64,000 nucleotides of DNA from UBA11400 sp964473555 (GCA_964473555.1 CAYYPL010000003.1:1-64000), one strand, 5' to 3'. Positions 16,450 through 24,468 are shown, counted from the stretch's first letter. The notes: generated by a model from the letters alone, not told the origin. A program made the numbers and translations.

Positions 16450-19149
16450 ATGAGCAAAAACAAGTTAGGTACCCGGCAGGTATTTGAAACGGGAAGCGGA
16501 AAAGCATATTATTACAGCCTCGAAGCCCTGGCAGATCAAGGCTTCACAAACGTCAAAAGACTTCCATTTTCTATAAAAGTATTGCTTGAAGCTGTACTTC
16601 GCGAGTGCGATGACTACGTAGTCAGCGAAGATGACGTAAAACGCCTTGCTTCTTATGATCCACATCATCCGGCCGATGTAGAGATTCCGTTTAAACCAGC
16701 TCGCGTGGTACTTCAAGATTTCACCGGGGTTCCAGCAGTTGTAGATTTAGCTGCATTGCGTCATGCCATGGCGAAAATGGGTGGTGACCCAAAGAAAATC
16801 AATCCTACGGTTCCCGTTGACCTCGTCATTGACCACTCGGTTCAGGTGGATATGTTCGGCCAGGAATTCGCCTTCATGCACAATGCAAAAATCGAGTTTG
16901 AGCGCAATCATGAGCGATATGAATTTTTGCGCTGGGGACAAAAAGCATTTAAAAACTTCAGTGTTGTTCCTCCTGCACGTGGAATTGTTCACCAGGTTAA
17001 TCTTGAGTATCTGGCAAAAGGGGTATGGAGTCGAAAAGAAGACGACCTGGACGTTATCTATCCGGATTCATTGGTAGGAACTGACTCACACACAACCATG
17101 ATCAATGGTTTGGGTATTCTGGGCTGGGGCGTTGGAGGAATTGAGGCAGAAGCAGTGATGCTAAGCCAGCCAATCTACATGCTCATTCCGGAAGTCGTTG
17201 GATTCAAAGTTACCGGTAAACTCAAAGAAGGTGTGACTGCAACTGACCTTACACTCACTGTTACCGAAATGCTTCGTAAAAAAGGCGTTGTGGGTAAATT
17301 CGTTGAGTTTTATGGAGAAGGCTTAAGCAATATGTCGCTTCCCGATCGAGCTACCATTGCAAATATGGCGCCCGAATATGGGGCTACATGTGGATTCTTT
17401 CCCGTTGATGAGGAGTCGCTGCGTTATTTATTACGAACCGGCAGATCGAAAGAACTGGTCGACACCGTTGAGAAGTACTACAAACTTCAAGGCATGTTCC
17501 GCACGGCAGACACTCCAGATCCGATGTTCACCGATACGCTGCATGTAGACCTTTCAACGGTTGAGCCTTCACTCGCCGGACCAAAACGTCCGCAGGATCG
17601 AGTTGCATTGACTTCTATGAAAGAGTCATTCAACTTATCGCTGGTGGTTAAAGAAGCGACCAAGGGTTTCAATCTGACCCAGGAGAAACTGGCCAGTAAA
17701 GGTATTTACAGAAACGGCCAGACCGTTGAAATGTCGCACGGAGATGTGGTTATTGCTGCCATCACCAGCTGTACCAACACTTCCAATCCGTCTGTAATGC
17801 TTGGGGCCGGTATAGTAGCAAAAAAAGCTGTTGAAAAGGGTCTTACTGTTAAACCGTATGTCAAGACCTCTTTGGCACCTGGTTCGCGGGTTGTAACCGA
17901 ATATCTGGATGAAGCAGGTCTTACACCCTATCTGAACAAAATCGGTTTTAATCTGGTTGGATATGGATGCACAACCTGTATCGGAAACTCCGGTCCACTT
18001 CCTGATCCTGTAGAAAAAGCAATCGCTGAAGGTGACCTGATCGTGGCAGGTGTTCTTTCAGGAAACCGTAACTTCGAGGGACGAATCCATCAGAGTGTTA
18101 AAGCCAACTACCTGGCATCGCCACCTTTGGTTGTAGCCTACGCTTTGGCAGGTACCGTTGACATTGATCTGACAAAAGATCCCATTGGTAAGGGCAAAAA
18201 CGGTGAAGAGGTGTATCTGAAAGACATCTGGCCAACTACAGATGAGATTCTTGCTCATCTGGACAACGCCGTTCGTCCTGATTTATTCCATAAAATGTAC
18301 GATGGAATTGCAGACTCCAATGAAGAATGGAATGCGATTCCAATTACAGGGGGTGATTTGTATGAATGGAACGATAACTCAACCTATATTCAGTTGCCTC
18401 CATTTTTTGAAAACATGTCATTGAATTCGGAGCCCATTACTTCGATTAATAATGCCCGTGTATTAGTCAAAGTGGGCGATTCCATTACCACAGACCACAT
18501 CTCTCCGGCTGGAAATATCAAAAAAGATTCACCTGCGGGACGATACCTGATCGAAAATGGTGTTGACGCCTACGATTTTAACTCCTATGGATCACGTCGT
18601 GGCAACGATCGCGTCATGACACGCGGAACATTTGCTAATGTCCGACTCAAAAATCAGTTGGCTCCGGGAACTGAAGGTGGATTTACAACATACTTCCCGA
18701 ATGGCGAAGTGACATCCATTTTCGATGCCAGCATGAAGTATCAGTCTGCGGGAACTCCGTTGGTTATACTTGCCGGCAAAGAATACGGAACCGGTTCATC
18801 GCGCGACTGGGCAGCGAAAGGAACTAATTTACTTGGAGTTAAAGCGGTTATCGCCGAGTCCTTTGAGCGTATTCACCGAAGCAACCTTGTGGGAATGGGA
18901 GTTCTTCCATTACAATACAAAGCTGGTGATTCTGCTTCATCACTTGGACTAGACGGAACCGAGAATTTCTCCATCGAAATTGATGACACGACCAAACCAA
19001 AAGACATGATCAAGGTTTCGGCTACCAAAGCTGACGGGACAGTTGTGAAATTTGAGGTTCAAAGCCGCATTGACACAATTGTTGAAATTGATTATTATCG
19101 AAACGGTGGTATTCTTCAAACGGTTCTTAGAAACTTCCTGAAAGAATAA
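16450..19149 (+). CDS. acnA: Aconitate hydratase A
   Basis: 899 residues, the AcnA/IRP type. It isomerises citrate to isocitrate in the TCA cycle using a [4Fe-4S] cluster. Cluster cysteines lie in SCTNTSNPSVMLGAG and GCTTCIGNSGPL. Substrate-binding segments include DSHTTMINGLGILGWGVGGIEAEA, the swivelling-domain GDSITTDHISPAGNI, and EYGTGSSRDWAAKG. It is full length and monocistronic, with a shared terminator downstream. Confidence 0.97.
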   Translation: MSKNKLGTRQVFETGSGKAYYYSLEALADQGFTNVKRLPFSIKVLLEAVLRECDDYVVSEDDVKRLASYDPHHPADVEIPFKPARVVLQDFTGVPAVVDLAALRHAMAKMGGDPKKINPTVPVDLVIDHSVQVDMFGQEFAFMHNAKIEFERNHERYEFLRWGQKAFKNFSVVPPARGIVHQVNLEYLAKGVWSRKEDDLDVIYPDSLVGTDSHTTMINGLGILGWGVGGIEAEAVMLSQPIYMLIPEVVGFKVTGKLKEGVTATDLTLTVTEMLRKKGVVGKFVEFYGEGLSNMSLPDRATIANMAPEYGATCGFFPVDEESLRYLLRTGRSKELVDTVEKYYKLQGMFRTADTPDPMFTDTLHVDLSTVEPSLAGPKRPQDRVALTSMKESFNLSLVVKEATKGFNLTQEKLASKGIYRNGQTVEMSHGDVVIAAITSCTNTSNPSVMLGAGIVAKKAVEKGLTVKPYVKTSLAPGSRVVTEYLDEAGLTPYLNKIGFNLVGYGCTTCIGNSGPLPDPVEKAIAEGDLIVAGVLSGNRNFEGRIHQSVKANYLASPPLVVAYALAGTVDIDLTKDPIGKGKNGEEVYLKDIWPTTDEILAHLDNAVRPDLFHKMYDGIADSNEEWNAIPITGGDLYEWNDNSTYIQLPPFFENMSLNSEPITSINNARVLVKVGDSITTDHISPAGNIKKDSPAGRYLIENGVDAYDFNSYGSRRGNDRVMTRGTFANVRLKNQLAPGTEGGFTTYFPNGEVTSIFDASMKYQSAGTPLVILAGKEYGTGSSRDWAAKGTNLLGVKAVIAESFERIHRSNLVGMGVLPLQYKAGDSASSLGLDGTENFSIEIDDTTKPKDMIKVSATKADGTVVKFEVQSRIDTIVEIDYYRNGGILQTVLRNFLKE

Positions 19150-19200
19150 CCATCCGTAAGTTAAACCACAACGAAGTCTAGGCTTCACTTCTTGCACTAA

Positions 19201-19237
19201 AAAAGCCCCGATGGATAATCCACCGGGGCTTTTTGTT
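19201..19237. terminator. Bidirectional terminator between acnA and the convergent sod gene
   Basis: AAAAGCCCCG (19201-19210) pairs with CGGGGCTTTT (19224-19233), with an inner TGGA/TCCA pairing. T-rich sequence follows the hairpin on the plus strand and A-rich sequence precedes it, so it can stop transcription both ways. Confidence 0.88.
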
Positions 19238-19269
19238 TATGCTGATATTTCCAGTTAAACCAGCGTTAA

Positions 19270-20019
19270 CTACCCTTTAGCCACTTCAAAACGTCGAGCA
19301 ACTTCTTCCCAGTTCACAACATTCATGAAAGCTTCTGTGTAAGCAGCACGTCTGTTCTGGTAGCGCAGATAGTAAGCATGCTCCCAGACATCGACCATTA
19401 GCAGTGGGACATTAGACCAAGTGGACATATCCTGTTGCTTTTCTACCTGATGGATAATCAAACGTTGTCCAACTGGTTCCCATGCCAATACCCCCCAACC
19501 GCTACCTTCAACTGCGTTTGATGCAGCCAAGAAATGAGCCTTGAATTTATCAAAACTGCCGAAATCGTGGTCAATTTGTGCTTTAAGTGCTCCATTTTGA
19601 GGTTCTCCGCCTCCATTAGGTGTCATGACACCCCAAAACAGCGTATGTAAATAATGTCCCCCGCCGTGAAAACTGACTTCACGAGACCAGTGTTTGACAA
19701 GTGAATAGTCACCAGATTCACGGGCTTCTGCCAATTTACCTAGTGCATTATTCAATCCATTCACGTAACCTTGATGGTGGATACCATGGTGCAGACGCAT
19801 TGTTTGTTCATCCAGATGTGGTTCCAAAGCGTTGTGAGGATATGGCAAATCTGCAAGTGTATATGCCCCGTGATGATCAACCATCGGAAGGTTAGCCAAT
19901 GAAGCCAGCTTAGCCGAATTCGCTGAACTACCGAAAATCGGTTCAGGAGTGAGCATTCCTGCAGCTCCTAAGATTGCAGCTCCACCTAGTGTTTTTTTCA
20001 AATATTCTCTTCTGTCCAT
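19270..20019 (-). CDS. Fe/Mn superoxide dismutase with an N-terminal export signal
   Basis: 249 residues, about 45 longer than a cytosolic SOD. The extra N-terminus begins MDRREYLKKTLGGAAILGAAG, which looks like a Tat signal (Arg-Arg then Tyr-Leu-Lys and a mild hydrophobic stretch). This predicts a periplasmic, folded, metal-loaded enzyme. Metal ligands are His77 (RLHHGIHHQGY), His125 (HYLHTLFW), and Asp210 and His214 (DVWEHAYYLRYQNRR). Fe versus Mn cannot be settled by eye, although the MTPNGGG loop fits Mn or cambialistic forms. It is divergent from the NirK-like gene. Confidence 0.93.
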   Translation of the reverse strand: MDRREYLKKTLGGAAILGAAGMLTPEPIFGSSANSAKLASLANLPMVDHHGAYTLADLPYPHNALEPHLDEQTMRLHHGIHHQGYVNGLNNALGKLAEARESGDYSLVKHWSREVSFHGGGHYLHTLFWGVMTPNGGGEPQNGALKAQIDHDFGSFDKFKAHFLAASNAVEGSGWGVLAWEPVGQRLIIHQVEKQQDMSTWSNVPLLMVDVWEHAYYLRYQNRRAAYTEAFMNVVNWEEVARRFEVAKG

Positions 20020-20360
20020 ATTTGATTGGGTTATGGGTTATTTGGTAATGGGTAGTGGGAATCCATAAACCACTAACCTGTTAGTTTTACTTATTGTCAT
20101 GTCATTAAACTAATGAACACCTCGTATAATTCCGAAAAGACCAACAAGTATTTACGAATTACTAGCCTAGAAATTGCTAAATGAGGCGAAGTGTGAGGTT
20201 AGGATTTGAGTTTTGTAAGGGTAAGAAACTTTTCTTCATTATTAGTTTGACAAAATGCTTCAACGTTTCTATATTTAAGACAAAAGAGTCTTATATCTTT
20301 ATTTATCATTAAGCTCTTTATCTCGTAACAAGTGCACATAAAAATCATTGGAGTAACATC
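20020..20360. promoter_or_regulatory. 341-bp divergent regulatory region between sod and the NirK-like gene
   Basis: No gene is seen. It holds two close symmetric elements, ACTAAC-CT-GTTAGT at 20072-20085 and TCATTA-AAC-TAATGA at 20102-20116. Nearer the NirK-like gene are a candidate promoter and a third inverted repeat, listed separately. The first two are 53-97 bp from the sod start codon and could be operators for either gene. Confidence 0.45.
20247..20298 (+). promoter_or_regulatory. Candidate promoter and inverted repeat upstream of the NirK-like gene
   Basis: TTG (20247-20249) and TATATTTA (20270-20277) are 20 bp apart, matching the -33/-7 layout except for the last base. Overlapping the downstream edge is TAAGAC-AAAAGA-GTCTTA (20276-20293). 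The 12-mer AGTCTTATATCT at 20287-20298 occurs again at 54545-54556 inside the palindrome upstream of the cbb3 operon. Confidence 0.4.
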
Positions 20361-22160
20361 ATGAAATCATTCACATTAAAAGCAGTGCTATTATTTCTCT
20401 TGCTGCTAATAACTTCGAGTTCCGCCCTAGCGTGTGACTGGTGCAACAATAAGTTTTTTGTAGAGTTAAACACAACTCGGAAAAACTCGCTTGTTTCATC
20501 TGAATTATTATCAGCTATCAAAAATCAACACGATTTCAACAAAATGCGTGAGACAGCTGCTCAGGTCATGGGTCAGCAGGAAATCGCAACCATACTTCCC
20601 CTTGAAACTTCCGACACGGCGAAAAAGGAAACCAAAACAGAGACTGTTTCAACAAAATCAGGAATAAACGAACCAATTAGTGTCTTCCCTGAACCTTTTT
20701 CTGGAACCACTTTTTCAAGTGTTATAAGTAACCGCTCATCATTATCTGCAGGTAGCACAGGATTTGTTCCTCAGGATACAAAACCAACTAAAGAAATACG
20801 TCTTGAACTAAAGGAAGGCGAGGTTTACTTGGGAAACGGTGTCATGTACAATGGTTTCACCATAAATGGAACCATTCCTGGTCCAAACATTGTGTTAGAT
20901 GAAGGTGACATTGTAGAATTCAAAATTGTCAACAAAGGCAACATCCCACACGGTGCATCCATCCACGCCGCATACACACAGACATCGAAGTACGTCGGTA
21001 AAGTCGCCCCCGGTGACTCGGCGAGTGTAGTGTTCAAAGCCGTACAGCCTGGTGTATTCTTATACCACTGTGCTCCAGGTGGACACGCAATACCTATGCA
21101 CGTGATCTTTGGTCAGTACGGGATGATGACTGTGCGTCCAAAGATGAAGTATAAACTTGAGGAAGAATTAGGTCGCAAGCCTGATGTTGAAATATTCTTG
21201 AACCAACACGAATACTATGCGTCTGGTAAAGATGCCGTGACCGGACAAGGTCAGCCAATGTACACCGCATTCAATGGCAAGTTATTCCGATATGTTGAAG
21301 AACCGATTAAAGCCAAACCTGGTGACTATGTAAGAATCAACTATCTGAACATTGGTCCGAACCTGGTATCAACTTTCCACATCGTTGGTATTCTTTGGGA
21401 CTATGTTTACTGGCAGGGTAATCCAAAGAACCTGATGGTCGGTGGACAAAGCGTCACTTCAGGTCCTACAGACTCGTGGGTCATAGAATTCAGGGTTCCA
21501 GATGATGAAGGCGCTTACACTATGCTATCGCACGCAGTTGGGTCGACAGACCGTGGAGCTATAGGTCTGATTGTTGCTGAACGAGGTTCAGAGAGTGATA
21601 AGGTAGTCGACTCACAAGGGATCTTTAATACTGAAGAAGAACTAGCTGAAATCAAAACTAAGGCGTTACGAACTATATCTCCTTTCGCACCTGGATCTGA
21701 AGATGTTGATGTTCCGGTAAAATATGACGCATCAGCTGACACAGTAATAGTTAAAATTATCGGTAACTCATTCTACCCGAAAATTTTAGACATAAAACCC
21801 GGTACTACCGTAAAATGGGTAAACGAAGATGTCTTCACGTACTTGTCTGGCGAGTTTTCTGGTCTACACAACGTTGTAGCGCTGAGTGGTCCAAGCACAT
21901 TTGCTTCTCCCCTACTTACACATGGAGAAAGCTGGACATATACATTCAACGACTTGGGTGAGTACAACTACATGTGTGCACCTCACCCATACATGAGAGG
22001 GATTGTCCGCATAACAGAGTCTAAAGGCGGGGCGCGTATAGTAAGCTCTGGTGGTGGTGCTCCAGCTGGACTTACAATAATAGCATTGGTACTTGCTGCC
22101 ATGGCTGTAGTGTTCGCTGCCATAAGCCTTGTTGGTCCCAAGAAAAAAGAAGAGTCATAA
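20361..22160 (+). CDS. NirK-like three-cupredoxin protein, C-terminally membrane anchored
   Basis: 599 residues. Signal peptide 1-24, then ACDWCNN with a CxxC, and a low-complexity linker to about 140. Two NirK-type cupredoxin domains follow (145-410): type 2 copper ligands His202, His236 and His391, catalytic-type His340, and type 1 ligands His197, Cys237 and His247. The residue aligned with catalytic Asp98 is Ser200, and the type 1 axial Met is Gln252. A third domain (455-555) carries an amicyanin-like site: His503, Cys539, His542 and Met545 (CAPHPYM). A Gly-rich linker, a membrane helix (571-591) and KKKEES end the protein. Nitrite reduction is plausible but uncertain; it could be another multicopper redox enzyme. 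GGAG lies near the ATG. Confidence 0.83.
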   Translation: MKSFTLKAVLLFLLLLITSSSALACDWCNNKFFVELNTTRKNSLVSSELLSAIKNQHDFNKMRETAAQVMGQQEIATILPLETSDTAKKETKTETVSTKSGINEPISVFPEPFSGTTFSSVISNRSSLSAGSTGFVPQDTKPTKEIRLELKEGEVYLGNGVMYNGFTINGTIPGPNIVLDEGDIVEFKIVNKGNIPHGASIHAAYTQTSKYVGKVAPGDSASVVFKAVQPGVFLYHCAPGGHAIPMHVIFGQYGMMTVRPKMKYKLEEELGRKPDVEIFLNQHEYYASGKDAVTGQGQPMYTAFNGKLFRYVEEPIKAKPGDYVRINYLNIGPNLVSTFHIVGILWDYVYWQGNPKNLMVGGQSVTSGPTDSWVIEFRVPDDEGAYTMLSHAVGSTDRGAIGLIVAERGSESDKVVDSQGIFNTEEELAEIKTKALRTISPFAPGSEDVDVPVKYDASADTVIVKIIGNSFYPKILDIKPGTTVKWVNEDVFTYLSGEFSGLHNVVALSGPSTFASPLLTHGESWTYTFNDLGEYNYMCAPHPYMRGIVRITESKGGARIVSSGGGAPAGLTIIALVLAAMAVVFAAISLVGPKKKEES

Positions 22161-22236
22161 AACAATGGAAACTTCTGTGCACCTGGAGCGGGAATTGTAG
22201 GAGTGCAAATTCCTGACTTACTCCAGTGAAGAAAAG

Positions 22237-22268
22237 GAAAGCCGGTCGAAAGCCGGCTTTCTTCTATT
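22237..22268 (+). terminator. Rho-independent terminator of the NirK-like gene
   Basis: GAAAGCCGG (22237-22245) pairs with CCGGCTTTC (22253-22261) around a 7-nt loop, followed by TTCTATTTT. Confidence 0.85.
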
Positions 22269-22283
22269 TTAGATTACGGTAAA

Positions 22284-22402
22284 CAGAAAACCGAAAACCG
22301 CCCTGCAGGTAATTTCAAACTACCATTTAGGTATATTAACCTATTAATTTAACCCACAAGTCGATTAGGCGGTTAACCTGTATGGCTGTTTTCCGTTTTC
22401 TG
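22284..22402 (+). promoter_or_regulatory. Candidate structured 5' leader of rplM-rpsI
   Basis: CAGAAAACCGAAAAC (22284-22298) and GTTTTCCGTTTTCTG (22388-22402) form a 15-bp inverted repeat with one mismatch. It encloses about 90 nt that contain smaller symmetric elements (GGTA...TACC near 22308-22324 and AGGT...ACCT near 22328-22342). It ends 88 bp before the rplM GTG. Ribosomal-protein operons are often autoregulated by such leaders. Whether it is transcribed as a unit is not known from sequence. Confidence 0.4.
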
Positions 22403-22490
22403 ATTTCAGATTACTGATATAACTTGCCAATAGATATATTTCCCCGTATATTTCCTGACTACACGTAAAATCACTAAAAAGTAACTATCC

Positions 22491-22934
22491 GTGGATACTA
22501 ACAGCTTTAAAACATTCTCGGCGAAGCCTTCAACGATCGACAAACAATGGGTTGTCGTAGATGCTGAAGGCCAGGTTCTAGGTCGTTTGGCCTCAAAAGT
22601 AGCCAGCATACTTCGAGGCAAAACCAAGCCAACCTTTACGCCACACATGGATACCGGTGACAACGTGATCGTCATTAATGCCGATAAGATTCGTCTTACA
22701 GGTAAAAAAATGACCGATAAGCAGTATTTCCGCCACACGGGTTATCCCGGTGGAGTTAAACTCACAACTCCTGAAGAACTTCTCGAGAAACATCCAACCC
22801 GTGTGGTCACTATGGCTATCAAGGGTATGCTTCCAAAGAACTCTCTGGGTCGTGAGCTGCTGCGCAACCTGCGTGTATATGCAGGACCGGTACACCCACA
22901 CACAGCACAACAACCAGAAAAAGTAACTCTCTGA
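22491..22934 (+). CDS. rplM: 50S ribosomal protein L13
   Basis: 147 residues from a GTG start (the codon before DTNSFKTFSAK). The N-terminus and length match bacterial L13, so GTG is accepted. Landmarks are QWVVVDAEGQVLGRLASKVASILRGK, GDNVIVINADKIRLTGKK and the C-terminal LRNLRVYAGPVHPHTAQQPE. It is followed after 7 bp by rpsI, the conserved pair. Assembles early onto 23S rRNA; in other bacteria L13 represses its own operon. Confidence 0.97.
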   Translation: MDTNSFKTFSAKPSTIDKQWVVVDAEGQVLGRLASKVASILRGKTKPTFTPHMDTGDNVIVINADKIRLTGKKMTDKQYFRHTGYPGGVKLTTPEELLEKHPTRVVTMAIKGMLPKNSLGRELLRNLRVYAGPVHPHTAQQPEKVTL

Positions 22935-22941
22935 AAACCTG

Positions 22942-23328
22942 ATGGCACAGATCAACGCAATCGGTAGAAGAAAGACGTCAACGGCTCGCGTTTACCTGAA
23001 ACCAGGTAAAGGTGAAATCCGCATCAACAATCGTCCATTGGTTGAATTCTTCCCACTTCTTTCACACCAAAACATCATCACCCAACCATTTCGTGTAAGC
23101 GAGACCGAAGGTAAATTTGATGTAAACGTGAACGTTCGTGGTGGTGGATTCAGCGGACAAGCTGGTGCGATTTCTTTGGGCATTGCACGTGCACTCGATG
23201 AACATAACAACGAGCTGCATGGCAAACTCAAAGCTGCCAATCTCTTCACACGTGACGACCGTATGGTTGAGCGTAAGAAGTACGGACGTCCGAAAGCCCG
23301 TAAAAGATTCCAATTCTCCAAGCGTTAA
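22942..23328 (+). CDS. rpsI: 30S ribosomal protein S9
   Basis: 128 residues, normal length. Begins MAQINAIGRRKTSTARVYLKPG and ends in the conserved basic tail KYGRPKARKRFQFSKR, which reaches the P-site tRNA. It lies directly after rplM. A structured 205-bp gap then separates it from rpsB. Confidence 0.98.
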   Translation: MAQINAIGRRKTSTARVYLKPGKGEIRINNRPLVEFFPLLSHQNIITQPFRVSETEGKFDVNVNVRGGGFSGQAGAISLGIARALDEHNNELHGKLKAANLFTRDDRMVERKKYGRPKARKRFQFSKR

Positions 23329-23361
23329 TACCGCTTGGTACGGATGCAGGTTCGATTCTGT

Positions 23362-23478
23362 GCCACCCCACAGTACGCTGTTTGGGGTGGCCATTTTCTG
23401 TAAAGCATCTGTTCAAAACAATCAAACATCTCACATACATCGTGACATTCGAGCCAGAGTGTCCTGCCACGTGCAGGA
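23362..23478 (+). promoter_or_regulatory. Two hairpins between rpsI and rpsB, candidate terminator and rpsB leader
   Basis: Hairpin 1 has GCCACCCCA (23362-23370) pairing with TGGGGTGGC (23383-23391), plus inner CAG/CTG capped by a UACG tetraloop. CATTTTC follows, so it may end rplM-rpsI transcripts. Hairpin 2 is TCCTGC-CACGT-GCAGGA (23462-23478), 55 bp before the rpsB ATG. Either could regulate rpsB-tsf; S2-controlled leaders are known in other phyla. Confidence 0.5.
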
Positions 23479-23533
23479 TTGGTTCAGTGGTCGACCGGTG
23501 TAGCGGATACAAACTCAAAAACACACTCATACA

Positions 23534-24382
23534 ATGGCTCAAGCAGCATCTGTAGAAGAATTATTGAAAGCCGGTGCCCATTTTGGTCACCTGACCCGCC
23601 GTTGGAACCCGAAAATGAAGGAATTCATTTTCATGCAACGCAACGGGATCCACATCATCGATCTTAAGAAAACCCACGTCCTGCTCCAGGAAACTCTCGA
23701 TGCTATCGGAAAAGTAGCTCGATCGGGTAAAAAAATCCTTTTCGTTGGTACCAAAAAGCAAGCTCAGGAAATCGTTCGTAACGAAGCCATGCGTTGTGGT
23801 ATGCCATACGTAACTCACCGTTGGTTGGGTGGAATGCTTACCAACTTCAGCACCGTTCGTAAGAGTATCGCTCGTATGGAAGAAATCAATAAAATGCGTA
23901 TCGACGGTACCTACGACAACATTACCAAGAAAGAGCGTTTGATGCTCGATCGTGAGTATGAAAAACTCGAAAAAGTAATGGGTGGTATTTCAAACCTGGG
24001 ACGTACTCCAGGTGCAATCTTCGTGGTTGACATCGTTAAAGAAAGTATTGCCATTAACGAAGCCATGAAATTGAACATCCCAATTTTCGCTATTGTTGAT
24101 ACCAACTGTGATCCAGATATCCCAGATTATATTATCCCAGCTAATGATGACGCTGCTAAGGCTATTCAGCTCATCACAGCAAACGTTGCTGACGCCGTAA
24201 TTGAAGGTGCAGCTGAGCGTGAAGTCTTTGAAGAAGAACAAGCTGTAATGGAAGCTATGGAGAAAAAATCGGCTGAACATTCAGGCGATGAAGAAGAGGG
24301 ATCTGACGGACCTAAACGCAGACGTCGCAGAGGCGCAGGCGGTGGTGCCCCAGCCGGTGGACGTGGCCCGAGAAAAGGGTAA
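23534..24382 (+). CDS. rpsB: 30S ribosomal protein S2
   Basis: 282 residues. The S2 core covers about residues 1-235, with FGHLTRRWNPKMKEFIF, the KKILFVGTKKQAQEIV segment, YVTHRWLGGMLTNF, and IAIVDTNCDPD-type sequence. The C-terminus carries an extra acidic stretch (HSGDEEEGSDG) and then an Arg/Gly-rich tail (KRRRRRGAGGG...RGPRKG), longer than in E. coli S2. Such tails are common in Bacteroidota relatives. It is followed by tsf, the conserved order. Confidence 0.97.
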   Translation: MAQAASVEELLKAGAHFGHLTRRWNPKMKEFIFMQRNGIHIIDLKKTHVLLQETLDAIGKVARSGKKILFVGTKKQAQEIVRNEAMRCGMPYVTHRWLGGMLTNFSTVRKSIARMEEINKMRIDGTYDNITKKERLMLDREYEKLEKVMGGISNLGRTPGAIFVVDIVKESIAINEAMKLNIPIFAIVDTNCDPDIPDYIIPANDDAAKAIQLITANVADAVIEGAAEREVFEEEQAVMEAMEKKSAEHSGDEEEGSDGPKRRRRRGAGGGAPAGGRGPRKG

Positions 24383-24396
24383 TCCAATCAATTTAC

Positions 24397-24435
24397 GACG
24401 GCCGCTGGTTACCACCGGCTGCCGTCTTTTGTTTT
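24397..24435 (+). terminator. Terminator or attenuator between rpsB and tsf
   Basis: GACGGC (24397-24402) pairs with GCCGTC (24421-24426), with an inner GCTGGT/ACCGGC stem and a TACC loop. It is followed by TTTTGTTTT. Because rpsB and tsf are normally co-transcribed, it may be a partial terminator setting their ratio. Confidence 0.7.
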
Positions 24436-24468
24436 AAGCAATCTACTACACTATAAACATATTCTATA

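Larger units (their letters stand above)
22161..22490 (+). other. 330-bp gap: terminator plus rplM leader
   Basis: No protein gene is seen. The first 100 bp contain the terminator of the NirK-like gene. The rest contains the long-range inverted repeat described as a leader candidate for rplM. Confidence 0.6.

Noticed and set aside
20361..22160. Straightforward annotation as nitrite reductase NirK
   Set aside because: The catalytic Asp and the axial Met of the type 1 site appear replaced, and an extra cupredoxin domain is fused, so activity should not be assumed.
23341..23370. tRNA-like T-arm sequence GGTTCGATTC followed by CCACCCCA
   Set aside because: The T-stem pairs poorly, and no anticodon arm or matching acceptor strand lies upstream. 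The 3' part belongs to the hairpin at 23362-23391.
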